A program made the position numbers and the translations under genes. From Ovoidimarina sp963698645 (GTDB taxonomy: Bacteria > Pseudomonadota > Alphaproteobacteria > Rhodobacterales > Rhodobacteraceae): DNA of 64,000 nt. The notes beneath the pieces were generated by a model. That model was not told the DNA's origin. It searched no databases and saw only the letters and a list, made by a program, of their open reading frames with translations. The stretch spans positions 434,001 through 498,000 of the forward strand of contig CAVORP010000009.1 of the NCBI GenBank assembly GCA_963698645.1, written 5' to 3'. Each line of letters begins with the position of its first letter. The stretch's first letter is position 1. Positions 45,822 to 54,363 of this stretch are shown here, piece after piece.

Positions 45822-46811
45822 TCAGGCGTTCACATCCACCACGACCCGGCCCTTGACCTGACCCTTCAGGATCGCCGCGCCAAGATCCGGCAGATCGGCA
45901 AGTGTGGCGGGCTGGATCATCGCCTCGAGCTTGTCCATCGGCAGGTCGCGCGCCACCCTCTCCCATGCCCGCAGACGGTTGTCATAGGGCTGCATCACGC
46001 TGTCGATCCCCAGAAGGTTCACGCCGCGCAACAGGAACGGGATCACCGTGGCAGGAAGGCCAGCACCGCCCGCAAGACCCACGGCGGCGACGGAACTGCC
46101 ATAGCGCATCTGCCCCAGCACCCGGGCCAGCATCGCGCCGCCTACAGCATCGACGCAGCCCGCCCATGTCTCGGCCTCGAGCGGGCGCTTAACGGTTTCA
46201 GCCAGGTCCTCACGCGGCACGATCTGGGTTGCGCCAAGCTCGCGGAGATAGGCTTCGGTCTCGGGCCGCCCGGTGACGCCCGCCACTTCGTATCCCAGAT
46301 TGGCAAGGATCGCCGTGGCGACGGACCCCACACCCCCGGCCGCACCGGTGACCAGCACAGGCCCCGCCCCGGGCTTCAACCCATGATCCTCAAGCGCCAT
46401 GACCGCCAGCATCGCGGTGAACCCGGCGGTGCCCACCGCCATCGCCTGCCGCGTCGTCAGCCCCGCGGGCAGCGGCACCAGCCAATCGGCCTTGACCCGC
46501 GCCTTCTGCGCATAGCCACCCCAATGCGCCTCGCCCACGCGCCAGCCGGTCAGAACCACCTTGTCGCCAGGGGCATAGCGGGGATCGTCCGACGCCTCGA
46601 CCGTTCCGGCGAAATCGATCCCCGGCACATGGGGGTAATTGCGCACAAGCCCGCCGCCGGGCCCGATGCACAGACCGTCCTTGTAATTCACCGTGGAAAA
46701 ATCGACCGCGACGGTGACATCGCCCTCGGGCAGCCTGTCTTCCGAAAGCTCCTGAACCGAAGCATGGGTTTTCCCCTCGTCGTCTTTCTCGACCAGCAAT
46801 GCCTTGAACAT
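45822..46811 (-). CDS. acuI: Acrylyl-CoA reductase AcuI (MDR family)
   Basis: 329 residues of the zinc-independent MDR (quinone-reductase-like) family. FSTVNYKDGLCIG, HVPGIDFAGTV and the NADPH-binding VTGAAGGVGSVA are hallmarks of the AcuI/YhdH group. AcuI reduces toxic acryloyl-CoA to propionyl-CoA, important in DMSP/acrylate metabolism of roseobacters, where it is often beside dmdA; here it stands alone 16 kb from the DmdA-like operon. The 222 bases upstream of it (46812-47033) show no gene. Confidence 0.9.
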   Translation of the reverse strand: MFKALLVEKDDEGKTHASVQELSEDRLPEGDVTVAVDFSTVNYKDGLCIGPGGGLVRNYPHVPGIDFAGTVEASDDPRYAPGDKVVLTGWRVGEAHWGGYAQKARVKADWLVPLPAGLTTRQAMAVGTAGFTAMLAVMALEDHGLKPGAGPVLVTGAAGGVGSVATAILANLGYEVAGVTGRPETEAYLRELGATQIVPREDLAETVKRPLEAETWAGCVDAVGGAMLARVLGQMRYGSSVAAVGLAGGAGLPATVIPFLLRGVNLLGIDSVMQPYDNRLRAWERVARDLPMDKLEAMIQPATLADLPDLGAAILKGQVKGRVVVDVNA

Positions 46812-47033
46812 GTCCCTCTCCCGGTTTCGGCGGCGTCAGCGCCCCGCGCGTCCGGTTCTCCGGTACTGGCGCGGGCACGTCAAGCAGGTCGGTCCGAAAG
46901 GGCGCCGAAACGGGCCGCGCAATGGGGCGCGAAAGGGTCGTCGGTAATCCGCGCCGACGACGACCGAAATCGGCCCGAAGCACATATTGGTTGGCCCGCT
47001 CCCTTTATCCTACCGTCGCTTGCAACCTGCGTC

Positions 47034-48056
47034 CTAGGGTGTCTCACGATCTTGAAAGCGCTCTCGCGTGCGATTGGCGAATGCGACAAGCGACAGCATT
47101 ACCGGGACTTCGACCAGAACCCCGACAACAGTCGCCAGCGCGGCACCGGAATGCAGACCGAACAGGCTTATCGCCACAGCGACAGCCAGTTCAAAGAAAT
47201 TCGACGTGCCGATAAGCGCACAGGGTGCGGCGATCTTGTGCGGCACGCGCCAGACGAAAGCAGCCGCATAGGCCAGCGCGAAAATACTGTAGGACTGGAT
47301 CAAGATCGGCACCGCGATCAGCAGGATGATCTGGGGACGGTCCAGGATCACTTGTCCCTGAAGGCCAAAGAGGATGACCACCGTCGCAATCAGTCCGACG
47401 ATCGACCACGGCTTGATGCGATCGCGAAATGCCTTGATCCTCGCCTCGGAGCCAAGCAGTTTTCTGGTCCAAACCCCGGCGGCGAGTGGAAGGGCAACGA
47501 ACAGAACGACGGAGAGTACGAGCGTTTCCCACGGCACCGAAATATCCGTCACACCCAGAAGGAACGCGACGATGGGCGCAAAGGCAAAGACCATGACGAC
47601 GTCGTTCACCGAGACCTGCAAAAGCGTGTAGCTTTCGTCACCGCGGGTCAGTTGAGACCAGACGAACACCATCGCGGTACAGGGCGCCGCGCCAAGAAGG
47701 ATGAGCCCGGCGATGTATTGCTGGGCATCCTCGGGGGCAATGAAGTCCGCGAAAACGACTTCAAAGAACAACACGCCCAGCGCAGCCATGGTAAAGGGCT
47801 TTATCAGCCAGTTTACGAACAGAGTGATCGCAAGACCTTTCGGCTGTTTCACGACGTTTCTGAGACTCCCCGGATCGACACCCACCATCATCGGGTAGAC
47901 CATCGCCCAAATCAGGACCGCAACAACGAGATTGACACTGGCCACTTCCGCGGCGGCCACTGCCTGGACCAGACCCGGCGCAGTGCTGCCAATGAGCACC
48001 CCACCTGCCATTGCCATCGCAATCCAGAGGGAGAGATACCGTTCGAAGATATTCAT
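47034..48056 (-). CDS. ACR3-family arsenite efflux permease
   Basis: 340 residues, about ten transmembrane helices. The essential cysteine lies in GAAPCTAMVFVWSQLTRGD, and SVNDVVMVFAFAPIV and a closing SNFFELAVAVAISLFG segment are typical. It exports arsenite using the proton-motive force. No arsR, arsC or arsH is adjacent; instead a truncated IS110 lies just upstream, so an ars operon has probably been cut. A 12-base palindrome precedes the start. Confidence 0.92.
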   Translation of the reverse strand: MNIFERYLSLWIAMAMAGGVLIGSTAPGLVQAVAAAEVASVNLVVAVLIWAMVYPMMVGVDPGSLRNVVKQPKGLAITLFVNWLIKPFTMAALGVLFFEVVFADFIAPEDAQQYIAGLILLGAAPCTAMVFVWSQLTRGDESYTLLQVSVNDVVMVFAFAPIVAFLLGVTDISVPWETLVLSVVLFVALPLAAGVWTRKLLGSEARIKAFRDRIKPWSIVGLIATVVILFGLQGQVILDRPQIILLIAVPILIQSYSIFALAYAAAFVWRVPHKIAAPCALIGTSNFFELAVAVAISLFGLHSGAALATVVGVLVEVPVMLSLVAFANRTRERFQDRETP

Positions 48057-48091
48057 GAGCTGACCAATACGGCTCAGTGTAAATTAAGTCG

Positions 48092-48103
48092 AGAACCGGT
48101 TCT
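48092..48103. promoter_or_regulatory. Palindrome upstream of the arsenite permease
   Basis: AGAACCGGTTCT is a perfect 12-base palindrome, 36 bases before the ATG on the minus strand, next to an AT-rich stretch (AAATTAAG). Such a position fits an operator. Whether ArsR or another repressor uses it is not known. Confidence 0.4.
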
Positions 48104-48164
48104 TTTACGGCAGTTTCTGCCCGCGGAGCGAACGTCCTGCAGCTTGTGCGCGCTGCCCTGATGC

Positions 48165-48603
48165 GAACGATCGGGACCAGACCACGCAGATCGTTGATCA
48201 GTTGCGTTCTCTGGCGTACCAGAAGGTCGCGCGCCCGATGCAGCGACAGCAGAGATTGCTGCTCGACGGTCTTGATCGCAACAAAGCGCATCGTCGGTCG
48301 GGTCACAGCCTCGCAGATCGCCTGGGCATCAATGGCGTCTGACTTCCCGCGTTTGACGTATGGCTTCACGTACATCGGCGGGATCAATCGCACATCATGG
48401 CCCAAGGCTGTGAGTTCGCGGGCCCAATGGTGTGCACTGCTGCAGGACTCCATGCCAATTAGGCAAGGCTCCAACTTCGCAAAGAACGGCAGAAACTGCG
48501 CCCGCCGCAGCGGCTTGTTGAAAACGACTTCCTCGGTTGCAGAGATTCCGTGAACTTGGAAAACGTTCTTGGCGAGATCAACGCCGATTGTGGTAACTTG
48601 CAT
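48165..48603 (-). mobile_element. IS110-family transposase, 3'-truncated
   Basis: The first ~145 residues of an IS110 transposase: DEDD-domain start TIGVDLAKNVFQVHG, CLIGMESCSSAHHWARE, then KRGKSDAIDAQAICEAVTRP and LLSLHRARDLLVRQR. Homology stops at NDLRGLVP, near 48172; the C-terminal serine-containing domain is missing. ATG at 48603 follows GAGAGGAGCC. The break leads directly into the arsenite-permease upstream region, so a deletion or recombination removed the rest of the element. Confidence 0.88.
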
Positions 48604-48780
48604 TGGGTGGCTCCTCTCATAAGCAGATATGGACATCTGCACTATGGCGCATTGCGACGCCGGTTGAAGCAGGAGCCATCCACCCCATCAGCTTCGTCCC
48701 CCAACCGACATTGGTAAGACGCCGCCGCGAAGCCACCGGCCCGACCCGAAGCGACCCGTCAATCCTGCGCCGCGACCGAG
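48604..48780 (-). ncRNA. Probable IS110 left-end leader (bridge-RNA region)
   Basis: IS110 elements carry a structured non-coding RNA ahead of the transposase gene. In this position, read on the minus strand, the sequence has a hairpin CAGAT-GTCCAT-ATCTG at about 48631 and an otherwise gene-free ~170 bases. The outer end of the element and the guide loops could not be fixed, so this is a positional inference. Confidence 0.35.
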
Positions 48781-48849
48781 GGCCGCCCGCCCGTTCCGAC
48801 CCCGTGATTGCCCGTTCAACTCCTCCACCGAACCTGACATTATCCAGAA

Positions 48850-49359
48850 ATGTCACTCAGAACCGCACGCAACTCGGATGCCTCCAGCATCGCCGCCCTT
48901 TCGATCGAGGTTTGGGTCGGCACCTACCTCAAACGGGGCGTAAGCGCCTTCTTCGCGGATTACGCCTTGGAGACCTTCACCACATCACGGACCGAAGCCC
49001 TGATAGCCGATCCCGGCCAGTTCATCCTCGTCTCCGAAAACGAGGACGGCATCGACGGCTTCATACGTGTGTCGTCGGGGAGCAAGGCGCCGGTCCCCGG
49101 TTGTTCGGAGACCGAACTTGCAACCTTCTATGTCCAGCCGCGTCATCAGGGAAAAGGCGTGGGGACACGCCTGCTGCAGGCCGCGATTGAGAAATGTCGG
49201 CAGGACGGCGTCGATTCCATTTGGCTGGCCACCAATGCCGAGAATTTTCCGGCCATCGGTTTCTATCTGGCCCATGGATTCAGACACGCAGGCGAGACCC
49301 AGTTCCGGATCGGGACCGAGGGGTTCCTGAATAACGTCTACTCCTGCGAGCTTGCCTGA
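48850..49359 (+). CDS. GNAT-family N-acetyltransferase
   Basis: 169 residues. The acetyl-CoA-binding segment FYVQPRHQGKGVGTRLL (Q/R-x-x-G-x-G/A) and a following NAENFPAIGFYLAHGF motif are typical GNAT blocks. Substrate unknown. It is separated from the IS110 end by about 240 bases and followed by the first of two copies of a repeated sequence. Confidence 0.88.
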   Translation: MSLRTARNSDASSIAALSIEVWVGTYLKRGVSAFFADYALETFTTSRTEALIADPGQFILVSENEDGIDGFIRVSSGSKAPVPGCSETELATFYVQPRHQGKGVGTRLLQAAIEKCRQDGVDSIWLATNAENFPAIGFYLAHGFRHAGETQFRIGTEGFLNNVYSCELA

Positions 49360-49389
49360 TCCCGTCGGACAGGTGCGGTGCACCGTAAA

Positions 49390-49600
49390 CTCTCCGCTCC
49401 GTCCCCTGGTTCGACCGCCGGCACGGCTTGCCCGGTGGCGGCGCACCGGCAACAGGTGCGTTCGCATCGTCGGGAGATGGGCGAAGGGCGATTCCGATGC
49501 GCATGAAATACACATGATTTCCGCATGGAATGCACATTGCCGGAAACCGGCTGTTTCACTGCATCAACGGGTCCGTCGTCCACTGCGGCCGAACCTCTGC
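49390..49600. repeat. Duplicated intergenic repeat, copy 1
   Basis: About 200 bases that recur, diverged, at 50125-50330. The best conserved core is 49458-49545 (CGTTCGCATCG, GATGCGCATGAAATACACAT, TTTCCGCATGGAAT). Inside are two copies of CATGRAATRCACAT at 49502-49515 and 49524-49537, start-to-start 22 bases. The spacer from the GNAT gene to the secreted-protein gene (326 bases) holds nothing else. Confidence 0.75.
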
Positions 49601-49685
49601 GCGCGACCACAAGTATTGGCTTTCAGCCGATTTGCGATGGCCCGCATTGATTGTAGATTGGCGCATCGCCCATTGGGATCGTACA

Positions 49686-50120
49686 ATGAAAAGCCTCCTC
49701 TCCGTTAGCGCCGTAGCGATCTTCGTCATTTCGATCGCAGGGATCGGCCGGGCCGAGCCGATCGTTCTGAAATCCGGGGCGAGAGGGGATCTGAGTGCCT
49801 CCATTGCGACAGCGCCCGTCAGGTTCGGCGGCCCGTCAGCCGGCAACTTCCTGGAGCTGAAAGTCGCGCTGAAAGGAGGCATGGAACCGAATCTGACCAT
49901 CGACGGACGATCTGTCTGCCATCTGCATGGCCTGAAAATGTATTGGCGGATCAGGACCGGCAGCACCCTGCCAGCAGAACTCCGCGACCTGATTGATCTG
50001 AACGCGCCCCTGGTTGGCGTTCGGGTTACATTCATGCAGGAAAGCGCCACCGGCATTTCGGTTGGTACGTTCGTCAACTTCGACATGCGAGGGGTCGTGA
50101 AATGTCGGCCATTCGAATGA
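49686..50120 (+). CDS. Small secreted protein, unknown function
   Basis: 144 residues with a clear signal peptide (LLSVSAVAIFVISIAGIGRA, cleavage before EPIV). The mature part has two cysteines (SVCHLHGLKMYW and VVKCRPFE) that could form a disulfide, and a beta-rich look (LELKVALKGGMEPNLTIDG, LVGVRVTFMQES). I do not recognise the family. It is flanked on both sides by copies of the same repeat, which may be its regulatory region and the scar of a duplication. Confidence 0.72.
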   Translation: MKSLLSVSAVAIFVISIAGIGRAEPIVLKSGARGDLSASIATAPVRFGGPSAGNFLELKVALKGGMEPNLTIDGRSVCHLHGLKMYWRIRTGSTLPAELRDLIDLNAPLVGVRVTFMQESATGISVGTFVNFDMRGVVKCRPFE

Positions 50121-50124
50121 CTGC

Positions 50125-50330
50125 CGAAGTCCGCTCCGCCCCACAGGGCGACCCTCTGAACGCCTTTCCGGGTTCCAGCGGACCCGCGTTCGCATCGTTA
50201 GGAACTGGGCAAATGGCGATTTTGATGCGCATGAAATACACATGGTTTCCGCATGGAATACACATCGCCGAAAACCTCTTGTTTCCCAACGTTAACGGGC
50301 AATTCCGCCGGTGCCGGGGAAATTCTCCGC
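50125..50330. repeat. Duplicated intergenic repeat, copy 2
   Basis: Diverged copy of the 49390-49600 repeat, offset by 728 bases. The two CATGRAATACACAT motifs are at 50230-50243 and 50252-50265, again exactly 22 bases apart. It lies between the secreted-protein gene and ssrA. Spacing is conserved better than the bases around it, which suggests selection on the pair. Confidence 0.75.
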
Positions 50331-50389
50331 GCGCAGCGTTCGACTTGAATTAACCGGCCCCATCGCTTACCTCTGATCTGTCTCGCTTG

Positions 50390-50695
50390 CGGGACTATGG
50401 ACATAAACGCGCTCGTAATAAGCGGATCGGACCCGGGGGCGGTACCCGGCGGCTCCACCAAATCCTCCGTTATTGGCGGACCATGGGGCCGAAATAGGAT
50501 CGACGGACGTCTAAAGGGGATTGCTTTGTCTCGGTGAGGTACCACCGTTATCGGTCCGTAACGCATAGTTGCCAATAACAACCATGCTCCGGTCGCAGTC
50601 GCTGCGTAAGCAGCCACTAAGATCGAACCTTAAGCCCTTGCGCCTAGCAGCGTAAGGCGGGGCCCGCCGGAGCCTGGCAACAGAATCCGGCACCT
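50390..50695 (+). ncRNA. ssrA: Two-piece (permuted) alphaproteobacterial tmRNA
   Basis: The acceptor piece comes first: CCGGG-GGCGGTA-CCCGG T-arm, then GGCGGCTCCACCA ending at 50460. After a short intervening segment the coding piece begins GGGGCCGAAATAGGATCGAC at 50485; GGGGCC pairs with GGCTCC of the acceptor end. The tag frame runs GCC at 50571 to TAA at 50607-50609 and encodes A-N-N-N-H-A-P-V-A-V-A-A. The conserved GGCAACAGAA loop within GCCGGA/TCCGGC closes the 3' part at about 50691. It rescues stalled ribosomes and tags products for ClpXP; the adaptor gene sspB is 3 kb away. Outer ends are approximate. Confidence 0.95.
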
Positions 50696-50815
50696 TTCCC
50701 GACAAATCGCGATATGTGACAACAGGTTCCCGCACGCGCCCGTTTCCTGGATGCCCGGTTTCTGTCCCACGCAATCGTGATTGCGCTCTCCGGGTCATTT
50801 CGTCATCCTCGCGTC

Positions 50816-51487
50816 ATGTACTTCGCCCAGCGGCGCTGCGCCGTCCTTGTCGCGTCTTTCCTCGCTGCCTACTCATCGGGACCGGCGTGGTCTTGCGCGA
50901 CGGCGCTCGTGCTGGCAATCGACGTGTCGAATTCGATCGATGCGGGCGAATACCGGATCCAGACCGATGGGCTGGCCGACGCAGTGATCGACCCGGCGGT
51001 GCGCGAGGCGCTGGTCAGCGGCAAGGTCGCCCTGACCGTCGTCCAATGGTCCGGCCGCGGTAGCCAGCAGGTCGTCTTTCCCTGGACCCGGATGAACACC
51101 GATGCAGATGTCGATGCGTTGTCCCAGGCCGCGCGTGAGATGAAACGTGTCTTCATCATGTCGGATACCGCGGTGGGCGATGTGATCCGGTTCAGCCTGC
51201 CCCTCTTCGCCGAGGTGCCCGATTGCGGACGCAAGGTCATCGATATCTCCGGCGACGGCACCGACAATGCCGGCACCGATCCGCAATCCGCCCGGCGTCA
51301 GGCCGAGGATGCCAACGTGCAGATCAACGGACTCGCGATCGAGAGCATGGGCCTGTCGATCACGAATTTCTTCCGCCGCCACGTGATCACCCGAAATGGT
51401 TTCGTGATGACCTCGCGCGGGCACCAAAGCTATGCCGAGACCCTGAAGCGCAAGATCCGCCGCGAGGTCAGTCAGGTCATGTTCTAG
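50816..51487 (+). CDS. DUF1194 secreted von Willebrand A-like protein
   Basis: 223 residues. Signal peptide (AVLVASFLAAYSSGPAWS) then LVLAIDVSNSIDAGEY, a MIDAS metal-site motif, and ISGDGTDNAG, GHQSYAE further on. The family is common and uncharacterised in Rhodobacteraceae. A GTG at 50777 is in frame but the ATG at 50816 gives the better signal peptide. Lies about 120 bases after ssrA. Confidence 0.85.
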   Translation: MYFAQRRCAVLVASFLAAYSSGPAWSCATALVLAIDVSNSIDAGEYRIQTDGLADAVIDPAVREALVSGKVALTVVQWSGRGSQQVVFPWTRMNTDADVDALSQAAREMKRVFIMSDTAVGDVIRFSLPLFAEVPDCGRKVIDISGDGTDNAGTDPQSARRQAEDANVQINGLAIESMGLSITNFFRRHVITRNGFVMTSRGHQSYAETLKRKIRREVSQVMF

Positions 51488-51611
51488 CGCCACAGCTTGA
51501 CATTCGCAGCCCGCCATTGCCGCCAACTATCTCCATGGGGCCCCGCGAACGCCCCGTGAGGCCTCGGCCCAAGTTTCGCATCCTTTGTTCTTGACCGGAA
51601 AGGATGCGCCC

Positions 51612-52429
51612 ATGGCCGCCCCGAACGAAATCACCGCCCAAAACCTCTTGCGCCTGATCGGGACACCCGATTGCCCCGTGATCGTCGATATCTCAGACCG
51701 ACGCGGATTTTTCCGACGGACCCGTTCCTGATCCCCGGATCGGTTCGCCATCCCCATAGCGATCCCGACGGGCTGATCGCCCGGCTTCAGGGCCGTCCGG
51801 CCGTGATCGTCTGCCAGAAAGGGAAAAAGCTCAGCCAGGGGCTGACAGCGCTCCTGAAAGCCAAGGGACAACCCGCCGAATACCTCGCGGGCGGCATCTA
51901 TGGCTGGCGCGACATGCCCGGCGCAATGCGTGTCCCGGCCGCCGCCCTGCCCGATCCCGTGCGAGGGCGCCACGCTCTGGGTCACGCGGCACCGGCCGAA
52001 GATCGACCGCATCGCCTGTCCCTGGCTGATCCGCCGCTTCGTCGATCCTGATGCGCGTGTTCCTGTTCGTTTCACCGGCCGAGGTGATGGGCGTCGCCGA
52101 CCGGTTCGGCGCCGTACCCTTCGATGTCGAAGGCGTCTTCTGGTCCCACCGGGGCGATCGCTGTAGCTTCGACACGATGATCGAGGAATTCGCCCTGCAG
52201 AGCCCCGCGCTTGACCGTCTGGCAACGGTCGTCCGGGCAGCGGATACCGACCGCCACGATCTGGCGCCGCAGGCAGCGGGGCTTCTGGCGCTGTCGGTCG
52301 GGCTGTCGCGCCAGTATCGGGACGATCAGGCACAGCTTGCCGCCGCGCTTGCCGCTTTATGACGCCTTCTACCGCTGGGCGCGGGACGGGCATGAGGAGG
52401 GCCATGACTGGCCCGCTGGGCGGGACTGA
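51612..52429 (+). CDS. chrB: ChrB: rhodanese-like plus chromate-resistance domain, frame interrupted
   Basis: About 270 residues when pieces are joined. The N-terminal rhodanese-like domain has DPFLIPGSVRHPH, the cysteine in PAVIVCQKGKKLSQG and LAGGIYGWRD; the C-terminal ChrB domain has TRHRPKIDRIACPWLIRRF, CSFDTMIEEFAL and YDAFYRWARDGHEEGHDW. Frame changes are needed near 51690, 51710, 51955, 52045 and 52350. All residues around them are conserved, so single-base read errors are the likely cause. ChrB controls or assists the chromate exporter encoded three bases downstream. Confidence 0.82.
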
Positions 52430-52432
52430 GCC

Positions 52433-53698
52433 ATGGCGGACGTGTCCTACCGGGAGTTGTTCCGGATCTTCGGCCATATCGGCCTTCTGTCCTTCGGCGG
52501 CCCGGCCGCGCAGATCGCGCTGATGCACCGCGAACTGGTGGACCGGACCGGCTGGCTCGACGAGGCGACGTTTCTGCGCGCGCTCTCTTTCACCATGCTC
52601 CTGCCGGGACCGGAGGCGATGCAGCTTGCCACCTATGCCGGTTGGCGGCTGCGCGGGGTGCCGGGCGGGCTTCTGGCGGGGCTGTTGTTCGTCCTGCCGG
52701 GCGCGGTGGTGATCTTTGCGCTGGCTCATGCCTATGTCGCGCTGGGCGACCTGCCGCTGGTGCATGCCCTGTTTCTGGGCGTCAAGGCGGCGGTGGTGGT
52801 GATCGTGATCGAGGCGCTGGTGCAAGGTCGCGCGGCGCGCGCTTGCATGGCCCCGGACACTGGATCATTGCGGGGCTGTCCTTTCTGGCGATCTTTGTCG
52901 CTGGCCCTGCCCTTTCCGCTGCATCATCGCGGCAGCGGCGCTCTGGGGTTTCCGGACGACCGGCGGTGCGGCGCCGCAGCCCATCCCCGCTGCCACGCGG
53001 GCCATGGCGCTTGGCGCGGACAATCGCCATCTGGGGCACGCTCTGGTTCGCGCCCATCGCCGCGCTGCTGGGCCTCGGGCGCGACCTTCCTGACCGAAAT
53101 CGCGCTGTTCTTTTCCAAGCTGGCGGTGGTGACCTTCGGCGGCGCCTATGCGGTGCTGGCCTACATGACGCAGGAAGTCGTGGCGCGACCAGGGCTGGCT
53201 GACCACGGCGCAGATGATGGACGGGCTGGGTCTGGCCGAAACCACGCCCGGCCCGCTGATCCTTGTCACGCAATTCGTGGGCTTTCTCGCCGGCGTAGGC
53301 GCAGGCGGCATCGGCATGGCGCTGGCGGCGGCCGGCTGTCACGCTCTGGGTCACCTTCGTGCCCTGTTTTCTCTGGATTTTCGTCGGCGCGCCCTATCTC
53401 GACTGGATCGCCGCGCCGTCCCCGCCTGACCGGCGCGCTTGCGCGCGATCACGGCCGCCGTGGTCGGGGTGATCCTGAACCTGTCGCTCTGGTTCGCGAC
53501 CCATGTTCTCTTTCCCGCGTCGACGTGATCGCTTGGGGGCCGTTGCATATGATCGCGCCCGATCCCGCCAGCCTCGACCCGGTCGCGGCCTCGCTTGTGG
53601 CCATCGCCGCAACCCTGCTACTGGTCCTGCATTGGCCGCTTCTTCGGGTCCTCCTGATCGCGGCGGTCCTGGGCCTCGCCTCGCCGGCGATTGGGTAG
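52433..53698 (+). CDS. chrA: ChrA chromate efflux transporter, frame interrupted
   Basis: About 415 residues if corrected, with two homologous halves, each starting with the CHR signature (FGHIGLLSFGGPAAQIALMH; later LAVVTFGGAYAVLAYM). FTMLLPGPEAMQLATYAG and GLAETTPGPLILVTQF are the paired inner motifs. Several frame changes lie between about 52830 and 53530, each restoring conserved sequence, hence probable assembly errors. The protein exports chromate; pairing with chrB is the usual arrangement. Confidence 0.85.
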   Translation: MADVSYRELFRIFGHIGLLSFGGPAAQIALMHRELVDRTGWLDEATFLRALSFTMLLPGPEAMQLATYAGWRLRGVPGGLLAGLLFVLPGAVVIFALAHAYVALGDLPLVHALFLGVKAAVVVIVIEALVQGRAARACMAPDTGSLRGCPFWRSLSLALPFPLHHRGSGALGFPDDRRCGAAAHPRCHAGHGAWRGQSPSGARSGSRPSPRCWASGATFLTEIALFFSKLAVVTFGGAYAVLAYMTQEVVARPGLADHGADDGRAGSGRNHARPADPCHAIRGLSRRRRRRRHRHGAGGGRLSRSGSPSCPVFSGFSSARPISTGSPRRPRLTGALARDHGRRGRGDPEPVALVRDPCSLSRVDVIAWGPLHMIAPDPASLDPVAASLVAIAATLLLVLHWPLLRVLLIAAVLGLASPAIG

Positions 53699-53786
53699 AA
53701 GCCGGTTAACAGGAAATCGCTATTCCTGCTCTTTTCTTCCAATCCGAATCCAATATGCTGAACGGCAACGAGCGAAAGTATTCTCC

Positions 53787-54251
53787 ATGACCCGCAAGAT
53801 CGACTATGGAAACCTGATGCACAGCGCCATGCGTGGCCTGATCCAGAAGGTTCTGAGCGATGTCGCGAAAAATGGCCTGCCGGGCGAGCATCACTTCTTC
53901 ATCACCTTCGACACCATGCATCCGGATGTCGAGATCGCGGATTGGCTGTCGGACCGCTATCCCGACGAGATGACCGTGGTCATGCAGCACTGGTACGACA
54001 AGCTCGAGGTCGGCGACGAAGGCTTTGCCGTCACGCTGAATTTCGGCGACAGCCCCGAACCGCTTTATATCCCCTATGACGCGATCCGGACCTTCGTCGA
54101 TCCCTCGGTGGAATTCGGCCTGCGCTTCGAAACGCAGGACGACGATGACGAGGACGACGACCGATCAGGCCGCGACAGAGCGACGACGACGTGCCGGCAC
54201 CGCCGCCCGAAGGACGCCGAGATCGTCAGCCTCGACAAGTTCCGGAAATAG
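53787..54251 (+). CDS. sspB: SspB-type ClpXP adaptor
   Basis: 154 residues. YGNLMHSAMRGLIQKVL, HHFFITFDTMHPDVEIADWL and NFGDSPEPLYIPYDAI are the alphaproteobacterial SspB core; the C-terminal ClpX-binding tail AEIVSLDKFRK is intact. Between an acidic run and this tail the codons (R-S-G-R-D-R-A region) read better one base over as D-D-D-V-P-A-P-P-P, suggesting two compensating indels. SspB delivers ssrA-tagged proteins to ClpXP. Start at 53787 chosen because the upstream extension has no family similarity. Confidence 0.88.
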   Translation: MTRKIDYGNLMHSAMRGLIQKVLSDVAKNGLPGEHHFFITFDTMHPDVEIADWLSDRYPDEMTVVMQHWYDKLEVGDEGFAVTLNFGDSPEPLYIPYDAIRTFVDPSVEFGLRFETQDDDDEDDDRSGRDRATTTCRHRRPKDAEIVSLDKFRK

Positions 54252-54363
54252 CTCCCCCGCCGATGCGACGCCATCGTGGAACGCGCCGCGCGACACCACT
54301 GCCGATTGCATGGGCTTTCGCTGCGCCCTATAGCTCTGATCAACGCATTCTAGGAGAGCTTTG

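Noticed and set aside
46383..48161. 592-codon plus-strand frame opposite acuI and the arsenite permease
   Set aside because: It crosses two well-recognised minus-strand genes and their spacer and has no family-like sequence.
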